64,000 nt of DNA, taken from the NCBI GenBank assembly GCA_016866215.1, contig VGNE01000002.1:1-64000 (forward strand). The letters are read 5' to 3'. Of the stretch, positions 23,087 to 32,620 are shown one piece after another. Source of the DNA: Chloroflexota bacterium (lineage in GTDB: Bacteria; Chloroflexota; Anaerolineae; Anaerolineales; Villigracilaceae). How positions within the stretch are numbered: the first letter of the stretch is position 1; every line of letters begins with the position of its first letter. The notes under the pieces were generated by a model. It was given only the letters and a program-made list of their open reading frames with translations, was not told where the DNA came from and did not search any database. The position numbers were made by a program, and so were the translations under genes.

Positions 23087-24004
23087 ATGTCCCTCCATGA
23101 ACTCTTCACCACCTTCGCAAACAACCTGCTCCCCATTTTGCTGATCGCAGCAACAGGCTACATTCTCGGTAAAACTCTCACTGTCGACTCGCGCACTATT
23201 GGGCGCATCGTCTTTTATATCTTCAGCCCCCTGCTGGTTTTCAATTTGATGGTCACAAGCCAGTTGAATTTTGGACAAGCCATCACTACCGTCAAGTTCA
23301 CTGCTGCCGTAATTGCCATCATGGGTGTGCTTGCCTTCATCTTCGGCAAAATCTTTCAACTGGAACGCCCACAATTATTAGCCGTTATTCTCACCGTTGC
23401 ATTTGGCAACACAGGCAACTATGGACTGCCTTTGGTCAAATTTGCGTTTGGGGATGAGGCGCTGGCAGTCGCATCCATTTTTTATGTGACTACCACCATC
23501 CTTTTCAACACCGTTGGGGTAATCATCGCCTCGCTTGGACATTCAGGCCTGAAATCCGCTATACTGGGAGTGTTCAAATTGCCGATTGTTTACGGCGTGA
23601 TACTGGCTTTATTAGTCAAGACCACGGGATTCCAGATTCCCGTTCCGCTTTCACGTACAATTGAGATTGCCGCGAACGGCGCGATCCCGCTGATGATCAT
23701 TTTGCTGGGATTGGAATTGACGAAGATCGAATGGTCACATAGCTTTCGCGCATTGGGCGTGGGTGTGCTAACAAAATTGATCCTTGGTCCCATTGTTGGA
23801 CTCCTGCTCGCCAGTTTATTCGGACTGCAGGGACACAGCCATCAGGGAAGTGTGATTGAAGCGGCCATGCCCGCTGCAGTGGCTAACACAGTGATTGCCA
23901 CCGAATATAAACTGGAGCCGTCGCTGGTCACGGCCATTGTTTTTCTCGGCACGATCTTGAGTCCGCTGACACTTACGCCATTGATCGTATTTTTATCGAG
24001 GTAA
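23087..24004 (+). CDS. AEC-family transporter (auxin efflux carrier-like)
   Basis: A 305-residue membrane protein with ten predicted helices in two five-helix halves. Family features are GRIVFYIFSPLLVFNLM (about 39-55), AFGNTGNYGLPLVKFAFG (about 103-120) and AAMPAAVANTVIATEY near the C-terminus. AEC carriers export organic acids or related anions. The substrate is not deducible. The next gene starts 4 bases after its stop, so the two are probably co-transcribed. Confidence 0.88.
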   Translation: MSLHELFTTFANNLLPILLIAATGYILGKTLTVDSRTIGRIVFYIFSPLLVFNLMVTSQLNFGQAITTVKFTAAVIAIMGVLAFIFGKIFQLERPQLLAVILTVAFGNTGNYGLPLVKFAFGDEALAVASIFYVTTTILFNTVGVIIASLGHSGLKSAILGVFKLPIVYGVILALLVKTTGFQIPVPLSRTIEIAANGAIPLMIILLGLELTKIEWSHSFRALGVGVLTKLILGPIVGLLLASLFGLQGHSHQGSVIEAAMPAAVANTVIATEYKLEPSLVTAIVFLGTILSPLTLTPLIVFLSR

Positions 24005-24008
24005 TGCA

Positions 24009-25238
24009 GTGTTCAATCCATGCAATTTTTTTTTGAAATTCGTTGCGATCATGCTAACGCTTGGATTAAGTTCAATGGGCACGCACCAGGTAAGGGGTCA
24101 GGGTGGAATCGAGGTGGAGAATCCAAACATGGTAATCAACTTCGGGCGGACGATCACATTTCAAGCGAAGATCAAAACCCCAATCCCCATCCAGCAGGTA
24201 TCCCTGCTCTTTCGAGGACTCAACGAAGATGTAACGCGTGTTGAAACTGTACAAGTGGCGCAGGACGGCTCGGTGAGTTTCACGTATGACACTTCGCTGA
24301 ATGTTTTTCCGCCCTTCAGTTGGATCGTGTTTTGGTTTCAAGCCACATTGAATGACAACAACACCTACACAAGCGCGCCAATCCAATTTCAATACAAGGA
24401 TGACCGCTTTCCCTGGCGGAATATCACCCGGGCAAATGTAACGGTGAATTGGTACGCAGGCGATGATGAATTTGGAGCGGCCGCATTGGATGCCGCCGGC
24501 GCGGGCTTGTTCGCCATGAATGAGATTATCCCGATCTCACTCAGCGACCCAATCCATATTTATATTTACTCAAACATCACCGACCTGCAGAATACATTAC
24601 TGCTGGGCGGCGAGGAGTGGGTGGGCGGGCACGCCAACCCCGAACTAGGTGTATTGCTGGTAGCAGTCTCGCCCGGCGCTAGTCAATCGCTCGAGATGGA
24701 AACAAAGATACCGCACGAACTTGCGCACATCATGTTATACCGTTCCCTTGGCGAAAAATATGAAGTCCAACCCGCCTGGCTGATCGAAGGAATCGCTTCG
24801 ATGGTGGAGCTGTATCCAAACCCGGATTATGCCCGCGCGCTGGACATTGCGAGCAAAAATAATTCATTACTTGCATTTGACGACTTGTGCGCCTCCTTCC
24901 CCGCCGACGCAGGCTCAGCCTATCTGGCCTATGCCCAATCCCAATCATTCGTCGCTTACATCCGCAATTCCTTTGGCACCTCCGGGTTGGGCAGGTTGAC
25001 TAATTCCTACAGCGATGGGTTTAACTGCGAACTAGGAGCCATCAATGCGCTCGGGGGTCCGCTCAGCCAATTGGATACACGCTGGCGTGAAAGTGTGTTG
25101 GGACAAAATAATACAGGCGTTGCCATGCGAAATCTTGCGCCTTTAATACTACTGATGGCATTGGTATTGGTTGTGCCGATCTGGGGCACTATCAACATGC
25201 TGCTGCAAAGGAAAAAAGATGGAATCCAACCCAAATGA
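24009..25238 (+). CDS. Membrane-anchored peptidase-MA-like metallopeptidase
   Basis: A 409-residue protein read from a GTG 4 bases after the previous stop. A signal segment (FVAIMLTLGLSSMG) precedes a beta-rich region. A gluzincin zinc site HELAH (about residue 238) has the downstream Glu in WLIEGIASMVELY (about 257-269). A C-terminal membrane helix (about 380-400) ends in RKKDG. The active domain would face outward. Substrates are unknown. It overlaps the acylphosphatase gene by 20 bases. Confidence 0.78.
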   Translation: MFNPCNFFLKFVAIMLTLGLSSMGTHQVRGQGGIEVENPNMVINFGRTITFQAKIKTPIPIQQVSLLFRGLNEDVTRVETVQVAQDGSVSFTYDTSLNVFPPFSWIVFWFQATLNDNNTYTSAPIQFQYKDDRFPWRNITRANVTVNWYAGDDEFGAAALDAAGAGLFAMNEIIPISLSDPIHIYIYSNITDLQNTLLLGGEEWVGGHANPELGVLLVAVSPGASQSLEMETKIPHELAHIMLYRSLGEKYEVQPAWLIEGIASMVELYPNPDYARALDIASKNNSLLAFDDLCASFPADAGSAYLAYAQSQSFVAYIRNSFGTSGLGRLTNSYSDGFNCELGAINALGGPLSQLDTRWRESVLGQNNTGVAMRNLAPLILLMALVLVVPIWGTINMLLQRKKDGIQPK

Positions 25239-25518
25239 ACAAATCCGTGCGCATATCTGGGTAAAGGGTCGCGTGCAAAATGTAGGCTTTCGTGCGTATG
25301 TGGAATACAAAGCCTTGCATATCGGCGTCCTCGGCTGGGTACGCAATATTGGGCAGGATACAGTGGAAACTGTTGCCGAAGGGACGCGCATTCAAATTGA
25401 TGAATTTATTGAGATGGTCAAGCAAGGTCCAGGCGCTTCACACGTGGACGAAACGCGCATAGAGTACGAACCCACCACAGGTCAGCTGGAAGCATTTGTT
25501 GTGAAGAGAAGCTTGTAA
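25219..25518 (+). CDS. acyP: Acylphosphatase
   Basis: A 99-residue enzyme that hydrolyses acyl phosphates. The ATG at 25219 is chosen over an upstream in-frame start because it gives the usual family length and the normal N-terminus. The catalytic signature is VKGRVQNVGFRAYVE (about 15-29, active Arg in the GFRAY motif), followed by GVLGWVRNIGQDTVETVAEG with the catalytic Asn. It overlaps the upstream metallopeptidase gene by 20 bases. Confidence 0.92.
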   Translation: MESNPNEQIRAHIWVKGRVQNVGFRAYVEYKALHIGVLGWVRNIGQDTVETVAEGTRIQIDEFIEMVKQGPGASHVDETRIEYEPTTGQLEAFVVKRSL

Positions 25519-25569
25519 TTTCACCACAGATAAGTAGTTGAATCCTGTCAAAAAAATCAAGCGGCAGTC

Positions 25570-26667
25570 TTATTCTGCGACAGGCATGAAGTTATGATGA
25601 CTGGTTGGATGATATTCGATCTTTTCATCACATTCGCATGGGTCGGTATGAACGACAACTTCCACTAACGAGGGTATTTTGTGAAACAGGTTGTGGCGTA
25701 CCTCTTCGGCAATGAAGTGACTCTGCAGGGTGGTCTGCTGGCAATTCACAGTGATGTGCATTTCGCCATATAGACGATGTCCCAGCCAGCGTATGGCTGT
25801 ACTGTGAACATCCATTACCCCGGGAATGTGGGAAGCTGTGTGCTTGAATTCCGCATGGATTTCAGGGTCAACTGCATCCATCATGCGATGCCACATATCC
25901 TGCGCGGATTTCCAGACGATGCCAAGGATCGCGGCTCCAATTCCCAGGCCGACAATTGGGTCGAACAACGGAAAGCCAAGCCATACCCCGATTGCCCCTG
26001 CCAGCACTGCCAGTGATGTGAACCCATCGGTACGGGCGTGATACCCATCCGCGACCAGCGCGGCGGAGCCGATCTCTTTTCCAACGCGGATTCTGAAAAC
26101 AGCCACAAGTTCATTTCCAAGAAAGCCGATGACGGCCGCCGCCGCAACCCAGCTGAGATGGTTGATCGGCTGTGGATTGATGATCTTCAGAATGGACTGA
26201 TAAATCGCAACACCCGCACTGAAAGCGATCATCAACACAATGATCACACCGGCGATATCCTCGGCGCGTCCGTAACCATAGGTGTAACGACGGTTGCGCG
26301 CGCGGCGCGAGAGCCAGAAGGCCAGTCCGAGCGGGATGGCGGTCAGCGCATCGGAGAAGTTGTGGATGGTATCCGCCAATAGCGCGACGCTTCCACTGAT
26401 CGCCACAATGAACACCTGGAAGATCGCGGTGACAAGCAGTCCCGCCAGTGAAATTTTCAAAGCCCAGATGCCGCGATCGGTAGCGAGATTGGGATCGAGA
26501 GCGGCTTGTTGATGTCCGTGACTGTGCGGCATGAATAAATGCTTCAGCCACGCAATCACCTTATTATTTGAGTACGAATGTTCATGCCCATGGTTGTGAT
26601 CATGATTATGGTCATGGTCTTGATGGTGTTCGCGCTCTCTATGCTCGTGTTCGTCATTGTGTTTCAT
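25570..26667 (-). CDS. Cation diffusion facilitator (metal efflux)
   Basis: The ATG at 26667 is favoured over the longer frame (to 26733) because a GGAG site lies 7 bases upstream and the protein then begins with the His-rich tail (MKHNDEHEHREREHHQDHDH). The 365-residue product has six membrane helices and the family motif VALLADTIHNFSDALTAIP (helix 2, HNFSD type). The second metal site is ALVADGYHARTDGFTSL. A cytosolic ZT-dimer domain ends the protein. His-rich tails suggest Zn, Co or Ni export. Its start lies downstream of radC on the same strand. Confidence 0.9.
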   Translation of the reverse strand: MKHNDEHEHREREHHQDHDHNHDHNHGHEHSYSNNKVIAWLKHLFMPHSHGHQQAALDPNLATDRGIWALKISLAGLLVTAIFQVFIVAISGSVALLADTIHNFSDALTAIPLGLAFWLSRRARNRRYTYGYGRAEDIAGVIIVLMIAFSAGVAIYQSILKIINPQPINHLSWVAAAAVIGFLGNELVAVFRIRVGKEIGSAALVADGYHARTDGFTSLAVLAGAIGVWLGFPLFDPIVGLGIGAAILGIVWKSAQDMWHRMMDAVDPEIHAEFKHTASHIPGVMDVHSTAIRWLGHRLYGEMHITVNCQQTTLQSHFIAEEVRHNLFHKIPSLVEVVVHTDPCECDEKIEYHPTSHHNFMPVAE

Positions 26668-26725
26668 AAGATTCTCCAGTACTTTATTATTAGGATTTGG
26701 GCGCTTCGGAGCGCGGAAATTTTGC

Positions 26726-27433
26726 TTATACAAACCCCAACCCGCGCTCTTTCAACGAAACCCATTTCCCCTGACCGATCACCAAATGGTCGAGCACATC
26801 CACATCCAATAATTTTCCCGCCTGTACTATGACGCGCGTCACAGCCACATCATCAGGGCTGGGTGTGGGGTCGCCGCTTGGGTGGTTATGCACTACGATG
26901 ATCGCCGAGGCATTCGTGCGGATCGCATCCTTGAATAATTCACCCACCCTCACTTGCGAAGAATTAACCGAGCCTCTATATACTTCCAATATCTCCAGCA
27001 CCCGATTCCTTCGATCCAGCAGAATGACCCGCAAGTGTTCCTGCTCCAGGGCAGACATTTCATACTGCACAAGCGAGGCCGCATCGGCGGGGCTGTTAAT
27101 GGCAGGTCGCTCTTCAGGCGATTCAAGTGTCAGCCTTCTGCCTAACTCAATAGCGGCCTTGATCTGCGCCGCTTTGGCTTCACCAATTCCATGTTGTTCT
27201 GTTAATTCTTTAATGGGAGCGCGATGCAAACCCATTAACCCGCCAAATTTTTGTAATAAGCGTTGACCCACTTCTACTGCATTTTCGCCCTGCACACCCA
27301 CACGCAATAAAATGGCGATCAACTCCGCATTGGTCAATGCCTGCGGACCAATCGAAGCCAGCCTCTCACGCGGGCGGTCCGATTCATGCAGGTCTGCAAT
27401 TCGATAGGTTGGCTTGGAATTGGATTCTGTCAC
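26726..27433 (-). CDS. radC: RadC-family JAB-domain protein
   Basis: A 235-residue protein. Residues about 35-90 form a helix-hairpin-helix region ([23 protein letters not shown]). The C-terminal JAMM metal site is [14 protein letters not shown] (about 184-197). This is the standard RadC/YeeS layout. A repair role was proposed from early genetics but is not settled. The family is often found near DNA-processing or mobile genes. Its C-terminal codons lie just upstream of the CDF transporter. Confidence 0.93.
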   Translation of the reverse strand: MTESNSKPTYRIADLHESDRPRERLASIGPQALTNAELIAILLRVGVQGENAVEVGQRLLQKFGGLMGLHRAPIKELTEQHGIGEAKAAQIKAAIELGRRLTLESPEERPAINSPADAASLVQYEMSALEQEHLRVILLDRRNRVLEILEVYRGSVNSSQVRVGELFKDAIRTNASAIIVVHNHPSGDPTPSPDDVAVTRVIVQAGKLLDVDVLDHLVIGQGKWVSLKERGLGFV

Positions 27434-27497
27434 AGTTCTCCTCCAGCTACTGGGTTGGCTTATTTTACAACCTTTTTCCTGCCCGGTACTTCATCCC

Positions 27498-27938
27498 CTA
27501 TAACTGCTTCACAAAATGCACCAGCCGCTCCGCTTCGATATATCCAAGTTTTAAATGTGCGCGGATACCCGCTTCGTTATCCAGCCAGGTATCCGAAGCC
27601 ATCTCAGTACAACCTTTCCCACGCGCCCAATCCTCCGCCGCCTGACATAATGCGCCCGCCACTCCTTTTCCACGAATTTCTGGATACACAAACCATCCTT
27701 CGATATAACCAACCGGACCGGTTTCACACCCTTCCCCATATTCTCTTAAACGCGCCTCAAGCATTCCAACCGGCTTGCCATCCACCAGCGCGAAGAAGAC
27801 CGCATCCTGATCGCTAGCAAGTATGTCAACCATATCAAAATTCAGATATTCATCCGGCGCGTCGGGCCAAATCTCCTTTCGCATCTTGAACCATTCAGGG
27901 TTGTCTGCCGGTGTAATCCGGCGAATGACTATTTTCAT
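27498..27938 (-). CDS. GNAT acetyltransferase resembling AAC(6') enzymes
   Basis: A 146-residue GNAT protein. It matches the AAC(6')-I aminoglycoside acetyltransferase pattern in several blocks: WFKMRKEIWPD (about 15-25), GMLEARLREYGEGCETGPVG (about 58-77), EGWFVYPEIRGKGVAGAL with the acetyl-CoA loop, and CTEMASDTWLDNEAGIRAHL. Chromosomal relatives of this type exist in environmental bacteria, and real substrates may differ from drugs. Its ATG overlaps the TGA of an upstream methyltransferase relic, so translation may have been coupled. Confidence 0.75.
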   Translation of the reverse strand: MKIVIRRITPADNPEWFKMRKEIWPDAPDEYLNFDMVDILASDQDAVFFALVDGKPVGMLEARLREYGEGCETGPVGYIEGWFVYPEIRGKGVAGALCQAAEDWARGKGCTEMASDTWLDNEAGIRAHLKLGYIEAERLVHFVKQL

Positions 27939-28076
27939 CTCTCTCCTGATCTTTTAAGGCGCGGAATCCAACGTGGGACAGTTTTCAAATAATATTCGTA
28001 AGACCTGCCAAATTTCTTTTTCAAAGTGGGTTCTTCATAAAGCAGAACAAATAGATGAAATGCAATGAAAAAAATT
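27935..28076 (-). pseudogene. C-terminal relic of an isoprenylcysteine-carboxylmethyltransferase-like protein
   Basis: Minus-strand codons read FHLFVLLYEEPTLKKKFG, then SYEYYLKTVPRWIPRL before a TGA at 27937-27935. This is the C-terminal signature of ICMT/PEMT-type membrane methyltransferases (EEPxL-FG-Y-Y-VPRWIPR). No start codon exists in frame, because the upstream side runs directly into the end of polX. The N-terminal part has been deleted. The stop overlaps the start of the acetyltransferase (ATGA). Confidence 0.65.
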
Positions 28077-29813
28077 TCATGCGCCGCGCTTCCCCAACCA
28101 ATTCAGCAACTTCCTTGTAGACCAGGTATTGATCACATCCTTCGGCTCCAGCCACGCGCGGCGCGCAATGGCCACGCCATAATGAAGCATATCCAGATCG
28201 CCTTCGGAATGTGCGTCTGTGTTAATGCTGAGCAGCACGCCCAATTCCCTTGCGCGGCGGGCAAAAATATCGTCGAGATCGAGGCGGGAAGGGTGGGCGT
28301 TGATCTCCATTGCCACGCCGGACACTGAGGCAGCCTGCAAAATAGCTTCCATATCCAGATCTGCCCCTTCCCGGTCTGGAAATTCACGACCAGTTGGATG
28401 ACCAATAATATCCACATGTGGGTTTCCGACGGCCTTCAACAATCGGGGCGTGATCTTCTCACGCGGCTGACGCAAACTGGAATGAAGCGAGGCTACTACA
28501 ATATCAAGCGTGGCCAGAAATTCATCGGGATAATCCAGCGTTCCGTCGGCTTTGATCTCCACTTCGGTCGAATGCAGAACCAGGATGTCATCGCCCAGTT
28601 GTTTTTGAATCTTTTTGATTTCAGCGACTTGCTTTTTATGGTCTTCCATTTTCATTCCATTCGCAACGCCCAGCCCTGCAGAATGATCGGTAAATGCAAT
28701 GACTTTTATGCCTCGTCTTGCAGCGGCGCGCGCCATATCCAGCATGCTCAACTTGCCATCGCTCCATGTGGAATGAGTTTGTAAATTGGATTTAATATCC
28801 TTGACCTCGATCAATTTCGGAAGTTTATTTGCCTTGGCCGCCTGCACCTCGCCGCGGTCTTCGCGCAACTCAGGCGCTATCCACGGCAGACCTAAAGTTT
28901 TATAAACTTCTTCTTCCGTGGCGCAAAGAATTTCACCTTTACCACTCACCTTGGTCAGCGCATGTTCGGATAAAGATAAACCTTTATCCAATGCGATTTG
29001 ACGAAGCGCAACATTATGATCTTTTGAACCCGTTGCATATTGCAGCGCCGTGCCGAACTTTTCGGGCGGATGCACCCATACTTGCGCGCGCACCCCATCC
29101 GTAAATTCGAGGCTGGCCTTCATTTCGCCTTTTCCTAAAACGCGGCTGACCCCTCTAAGATTGACAAAGGCTTCCATGACAGCCACTGCGTGTGAATCTT
29201 TGGCCGCAACTAAAATATCGAGATCGCCGACCGTGGAACGCATCCTTCTCAGACTGCCGGCTGGTTCTGCCGCGACGACTCCTTTCACGCCTTTGAGGAC
29301 TGCAATGATCTCCTGCGCCCGCGGATAGGCGCGCCCAAGCGGGAGTCTGCCGGACCTGCGAGCGAGGGATGCAATCCCTTCCAGGATGGCACTCTCGGAC
29401 TTGGCGCCCATGCCCGGCAATCCGCGCAACTGTCCGTTTTTCGCGGCAGTTTCCAGTTCAGATAGAGACGTGATGTTTAAGGTCTTCCAAATGAGCGCAA
29501 TCTTCTTCGGACCCAGCCCGGGCACTTGCAGCCAGCCTGCCAAACTTTCGGGAATTTCCTCTTTTAGTTTCTCAAGAAATTCGAGTTTGCCTGTCCGCAG
29601 TAACTCGTCAATTTTTTCGGCGATGGCTTTGCCTACACCGGGGATCTCACGCAGTTTTCCCTCTTTCCAAAACTCACTGGCTTCGCGGCCGAGGCTGATC
29701 AAGTTTTCAGCTGCCTTGCGATAGGCGAGAATGACGTAAATGACCTCGCCTTTGATCTCACAAAGATTTCCAATAAGATTAAATGTATCTGCAAGTTGAC
29801 GGTTGTTCATCAT
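28077..29813 (-). CDS. polX: DNA polymerase X family (pol beta-like plus PHP)
   Basis: A 578-residue repair polymerase. The N-terminal 8-kDa and helix-hairpin-helix regions contain IPGVGKAIAEKIDELL (about 56-71) and VPGLGPKKIALIWK. The nucleotidyltransferase core has GSLRRMRSTVGDLDILVA (about 186-203) with the catalytic aspartates. The C-terminal PHP domain (about 335-570) starts LQTHSTWSDGKLSM and includes FTDHS and HPTGREFPDREGADLD. It probably fills gaps in base-excision repair, with the PHP domain giving 3'-5' exonuclease. The length is normal. No partner genes adjoin. Confidence 0.94.
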   Translation of the reverse strand: MMNNRQLADTFNLIGNLCEIKGEVIYVILAYRKAAENLISLGREASEFWKEGKLREIPGVGKAIAEKIDELLRTGKLEFLEKLKEEIPESLAGWLQVPGLGPKKIALIWKTLNITSLSELETAAKNGQLRGLPGMGAKSESAILEGIASLARRSGRLPLGRAYPRAQEIIAVLKGVKGVVAAEPAGSLRRMRSTVGDLDILVAAKDSHAVAVMEAFVNLRGVSRVLGKGEMKASLEFTDGVRAQVWVHPPEKFGTALQYATGSKDHNVALRQIALDKGLSLSEHALTKVSGKGEILCATEEEVYKTLGLPWIAPELREDRGEVQAAKANKLPKLIEVKDIKSNLQTHSTWSDGKLSMLDMARAAARRGIKVIAFTDHSAGLGVANGMKMEDHKKQVAEIKKIQKQLGDDILVLHSTEVEIKADGTLDYPDEFLATLDIVVASLHSSLRQPREKITPRLLKAVGNPHVDIIGHPTGREFPDREGADLDMEAILQAASVSGVAMEINAHPSRLDLDDIFARRARELGVLLSINTDAHSEGDLDMLHYGVAIARRAWLEPKDVINTWSTRKLLNWLGKRGA

Positions 29814-30003
29814 AACGGTAATCCTTCAAGAATATGCGGGATATACACTCCAACCTGATAAGATCAAGACATCCGGCAACAAATTAATTGACCTCCCACA
29901 TAAGTTATTCGAAGGATAGGTTTGCCACCGGTCAAAGCATGTATTTTCGGCAGGCAACAAGCCTGACCTATTTGGCAGCCCCTTTTATTGACGATGCCAG
30001 TTA
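29814..30003. other. Intergenic gap, 190 bp, no gene
   Basis: Only short inverted repeats are seen here, such as AGGC/GCCT around 29955-29968 and ATAGGT/ACCTAT bracketing 29917-29971. These may form a weak stem or be a dispersed repeat. No promoter or coding potential was identified. Confidence 0.4.
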
Positions 30004-30675
30004 TTACTCAAACAATACGATCTTATATCCTAATGCATTGAAAAATCTGAGCAAATAGGCCTCAGCATTTCTTTGCGCCTGAACAAGGATACCATCATCC
30101 AATGCGACACTCATGATCCTGTCCTGTCCCACGCCAAGCGATTGAATCACATAGTTCGGGTCAATATCCACAAAGATGCCTTCCTGAACAGTATAGACTT
30201 CCATTTGATTTGTATCCAAAGTTACCGCCAGGATTTCCGCAGGCGGCAGATTTACATACAGAACGCCATCTTGGAGGCGCATGTCGCTGGGCTGGATTTT
30301 CTCCATATCAATCCCCGCGATTACCGATCCATGAATTTGCAAGAGCAACTTGGTACCAAAGAGGTACGTAGAGAGCGGGTGTTCCTGGTTAACTTCATGC
30401 GACACAACTTGTGAAACGCTGTATTGTATGGTCTCCAAACGAGCCAGCGCACGAATTTCATTGATATAGGTGACGGGGTCGGGTATGATCGTGGGCGTAG
30501 GATTCATCATCTGCGAAACCTGGGTTTGCAAAGCCTCATTGGCCTGGTTGATCTGTTGGAAGGGAGCCGTTGCCGCCGCCGCACTCTCGCGTACGGTCTG
30601 TACAATAAAATACACGCCAGCCGCCAAGACCGCCAATATCAGAATGGACAAGATCGTGTTGAATGTGTTTTTCAT
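30004..30675 (-). CDS. DUF4230 membrane-anchored protein
   Basis: A 223-residue protein with one N-terminal membrane helix (about 7-27). A short linker is followed by a DUF4230-like domain (about 70-220) with RALARLETIQYSVSQVV, LQIHGSVIAGIDMEKIQ and VYVNLPPAEIL-type strands (LYVNLPPAEILAVTLD). DUF4230 proteins are widespread, anchored outside the membrane and of unknown function. An AAGGAC-type ribosome site precedes the ATG. It is divergent from the PhnD-like gene, with a 124-bp gap. Confidence 0.82.
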   Translation of the reverse strand: MKNTFNTILSILILAVLAAGVYFIVQTVRESAAAATAPFQQINQANEALQTQVSQMMNPTPTIIPDPVTYINEIRALARLETIQYSVSQVVSHEVNQEHPLSTYLFGTKLLLQIHGSVIAGIDMEKIQPSDMRLQDGVLYVNLPPAEILAVTLDTNQMEVYTVQEGIFVDIDPNYVIQSLGVGQDRIMSVALDDGILVQAQRNAEAYLLRFFNALGYKIVLFE

Positions 30676-30799
30676 TTTCGTCCTTTCTACTCTTGTTGCA
30701 TAAATTACAAAATTCAGGTTTATTTATTTGTGCTGGATTTTGTAAATCTTGTCTTATTATAGCAACATCAGTATGATTGCGCGCAACCAGTATTGAAAG

Positions 30800-31807
30800 A
30801 TGAAAAAAATCCTGCTCGTACTCTCCCTTGCTGTTTTTGGATGTTCACTCCCTGTGACTTTGGGGACACCCACGCCGATTCCAACCCTCACCCCTGCGGG
30901 GACTCCCTCCCCCATACAGACGCCTCTCGCCACGCCCGAGCCTGGCACTGAACAAAATCCGTTGATCCTCGCCCTGGCCCCCTCCACGCATCCCACCGAC
31001 GAAACCATCGCGGCGGGAGAGTTGATTGCGGCATTTCTTGAATCGCGTACAGGCTATAGGGTTGTCTCGGTTGCGTCTTCCTCCGAGCAGAGTCTGGTGG
31101 AGGCTTTCGCAAAGGGCAACGCACATATCGGAGCGCTCTCGCCATTCGCCTACCTGCTAGCGCGTGAAAACGACTCGGTTACTGCCCTGCTGGCGAGCGT
31201 GCGTGACGGTGGAGCATTCTACGGCGCGCAGATCATCGCCAACCGCGAAAAAGAATTCACATCTTATTATGATGAAGCTCGCAGTGAAAATACAACCGAC
31301 GCCGCCACTGCCTTGAATCAATTTGAAGAGAAAAAAGCCTGCTGGAGTGATGAAGACTCGCCGTCAGGGTATGTGGTGCCGTTCGGATTGCTGAATCAGG
31401 CTGGGGTCCAGATAAGAAGCGGGGCATTCCTCGCAGGTCAGCCAAGCGTTGTGCGTGCCGTCTATGCGGATGACATCTGCGATTTTGGCGCAACCTACAT
31501 TGACGCGCGCGATTCGCCGGCGCTCGAAGCGGATTATGGCGATGTGATGGACCGGGTGATCGTCATTTGGCGCATCCCCAATATTATTCCGTATGAAAAT
31601 ATTTCGATGGCTAATTCACTGCCGATTGAAATGCGCCGAATGATCCAGCGCGCATTCATTGACCTGATGCTCACTTCCGAAGGCGAAGCCGCCATGCAAG
31701 CCGTTTACGGCATGGATGAATTGCAGGTCGTGGAAGATGCCGCGTATGCGGATTTCGCTTCCTATGTGAAGTCTTCGCGGCTGGATTTGTTGAGTCTGAT
31801 CAAATAG
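30800..31807 (+). CDS. PhnD-like ABC transporter substrate-binding lipoprotein
   Basis: A 335-residue lipoprotein. A signal peptide with lipobox AVFGC (Cys15) is followed by a Thr/Pro-rich linker (about 20-48). The PhnD/phosphate-phosphonate binding fold comes next, with SEQSLVEAFAKGNAHIGALSPFAYLLA (in blocks, about 90-116), SGYVVPFGLLNQAG (about 187-200) and a terminal DLMLTSEGEAAM. The ligand is likely an oxyanion or phosphonate. No permease or ATPase gene is adjacent, so it is an orphan binding protein, or its transporter lies elsewhere. Confidence 0.8.
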   Translation: MKKILLVLSLAVFGCSLPVTLGTPTPIPTLTPAGTPSPIQTPLATPEPGTEQNPLILALAPSTHPTDETIAAGELIAAFLESRTGYRVVSVASSSEQSLVEAFAKGNAHIGALSPFAYLLARENDSVTALLASVRDGGAFYGAQIIANREKEFTSYYDEARSENTTDAATALNQFEEKKACWSDEDSPSGYVVPFGLLNQAGVQIRSGAFLAGQPSVVRAVYADDICDFGATYIDARDSPALEADYGDVMDRVIVIWRIPNIIPYENISMANSLPIEMRRMIQRAFIDLMLTSEGEAAMQAVYGMDELQVVEDAAYADFASYVKSSRLDLLSLIK

Positions 31808-31810
31808 ATG

Positions 31811-32620
31811 TTATTTGAAAAACATTCCCCAAACTGCCAACATGCCAAAAATAATAAGTACAACGCCAAGACTCGTAATGATCTCACGTGGTTCGCGTTG
31901 ATCGCTTAAAGTCATTTCGGGAGGGAGGCCAGTCACCATCCAACGCGCGCCTGCGAACCAGGTAAAGATCAACCCGCCGAGCAAACCGCCAATATGTCCC
32001 CAATTATCAATGCCGGGCGACAAGCCAATGAATAAATTAATCGCAATAATGAAAACCGTGTTGCCAATGGCCTGGCGCGCCTGATTGCCAAACAATTCAC
32101 GGTTTTGATAAAAGAAGATCACCTGCGCCCCGATCAGCCCAAACACAGCCGTGGAGGCGCCGACCGAATATCCGTTTTCACCGGTCAGGAGGAAGGAAAA
32201 AACATTCCCGGCAAATGCGCCGAGGAAATACAAAAGCGCAAACCTGACATGCCCAAATTGCCTCTCCATAAACGTGCCAATGGACAACAAAGCATACATG
32301 TTAAAGAAAATATGGGCAGGCGAACCGTGCAGGAAAACAGGTGTGATAAAGCGCCATAATTCCCCCGCGCGGATGGCGGTATTGAAACGCGCGCCATAGA
32401 TCTCAAGCCAGTCTATTTGATAGACGGCATATCCCCAGATCGCCACGCTGGCCAATTGCAAAAGATAAACCATTACAGTAAAGCCGATCAGGGCATACGT
32501 GACTGTCGGCGCGAGGGATGGCAGAGCGATGCGAACTGATTGGGTTGGAGGAGCAGGCTCGGGCATGCGCGAAGCGAGAGGCGAAGCCCCCGGTGGGGAT
32601 GATATCGGGGGTTGATTCAT
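31811..32620 (-). CDS. Rhomboid-family intramembrane serine protease
   Basis: A 269-residue membrane protease with six helices. The catalytic Ser156 is in GASTAVFG and the catalytic His209 in NWGHIGGLLGG. Oxyanion-side residues HGSPAHIFFNMYAL lie on helix 2 (about 98-111). The N-terminal 35 residues are a Pro/Ser-rich cytoplasmic tail. It cleaves transmembrane segments of unknown substrates. Its start overlaps the guanylate kinase stop by 4 bases, so the two are co-translated. Confidence 0.93.
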   Translation of the reverse strand: MNQPPISSPPGASPLASRMPEPAPPTQSVRIALPSLAPTVTYALIGFTVMVYLLQLASVAIWGYAVYQIDWLEIYGARFNTAIRAGELWRFITPVFLHGSPAHIFFNMYALLSIGTFMERQFGHVRFALLYFLGAFAGNVFSFLLTGENGYSVGASTAVFGLIGAQVIFFYQNRELFGNQARQAIGNTVFIIAINLFIGLSPGIDNWGHIGGLLGGLIFTWFAGARWMVTGLPPEMTLSDQREPREIITSLGVVLIIFGMLAVWGMFFK

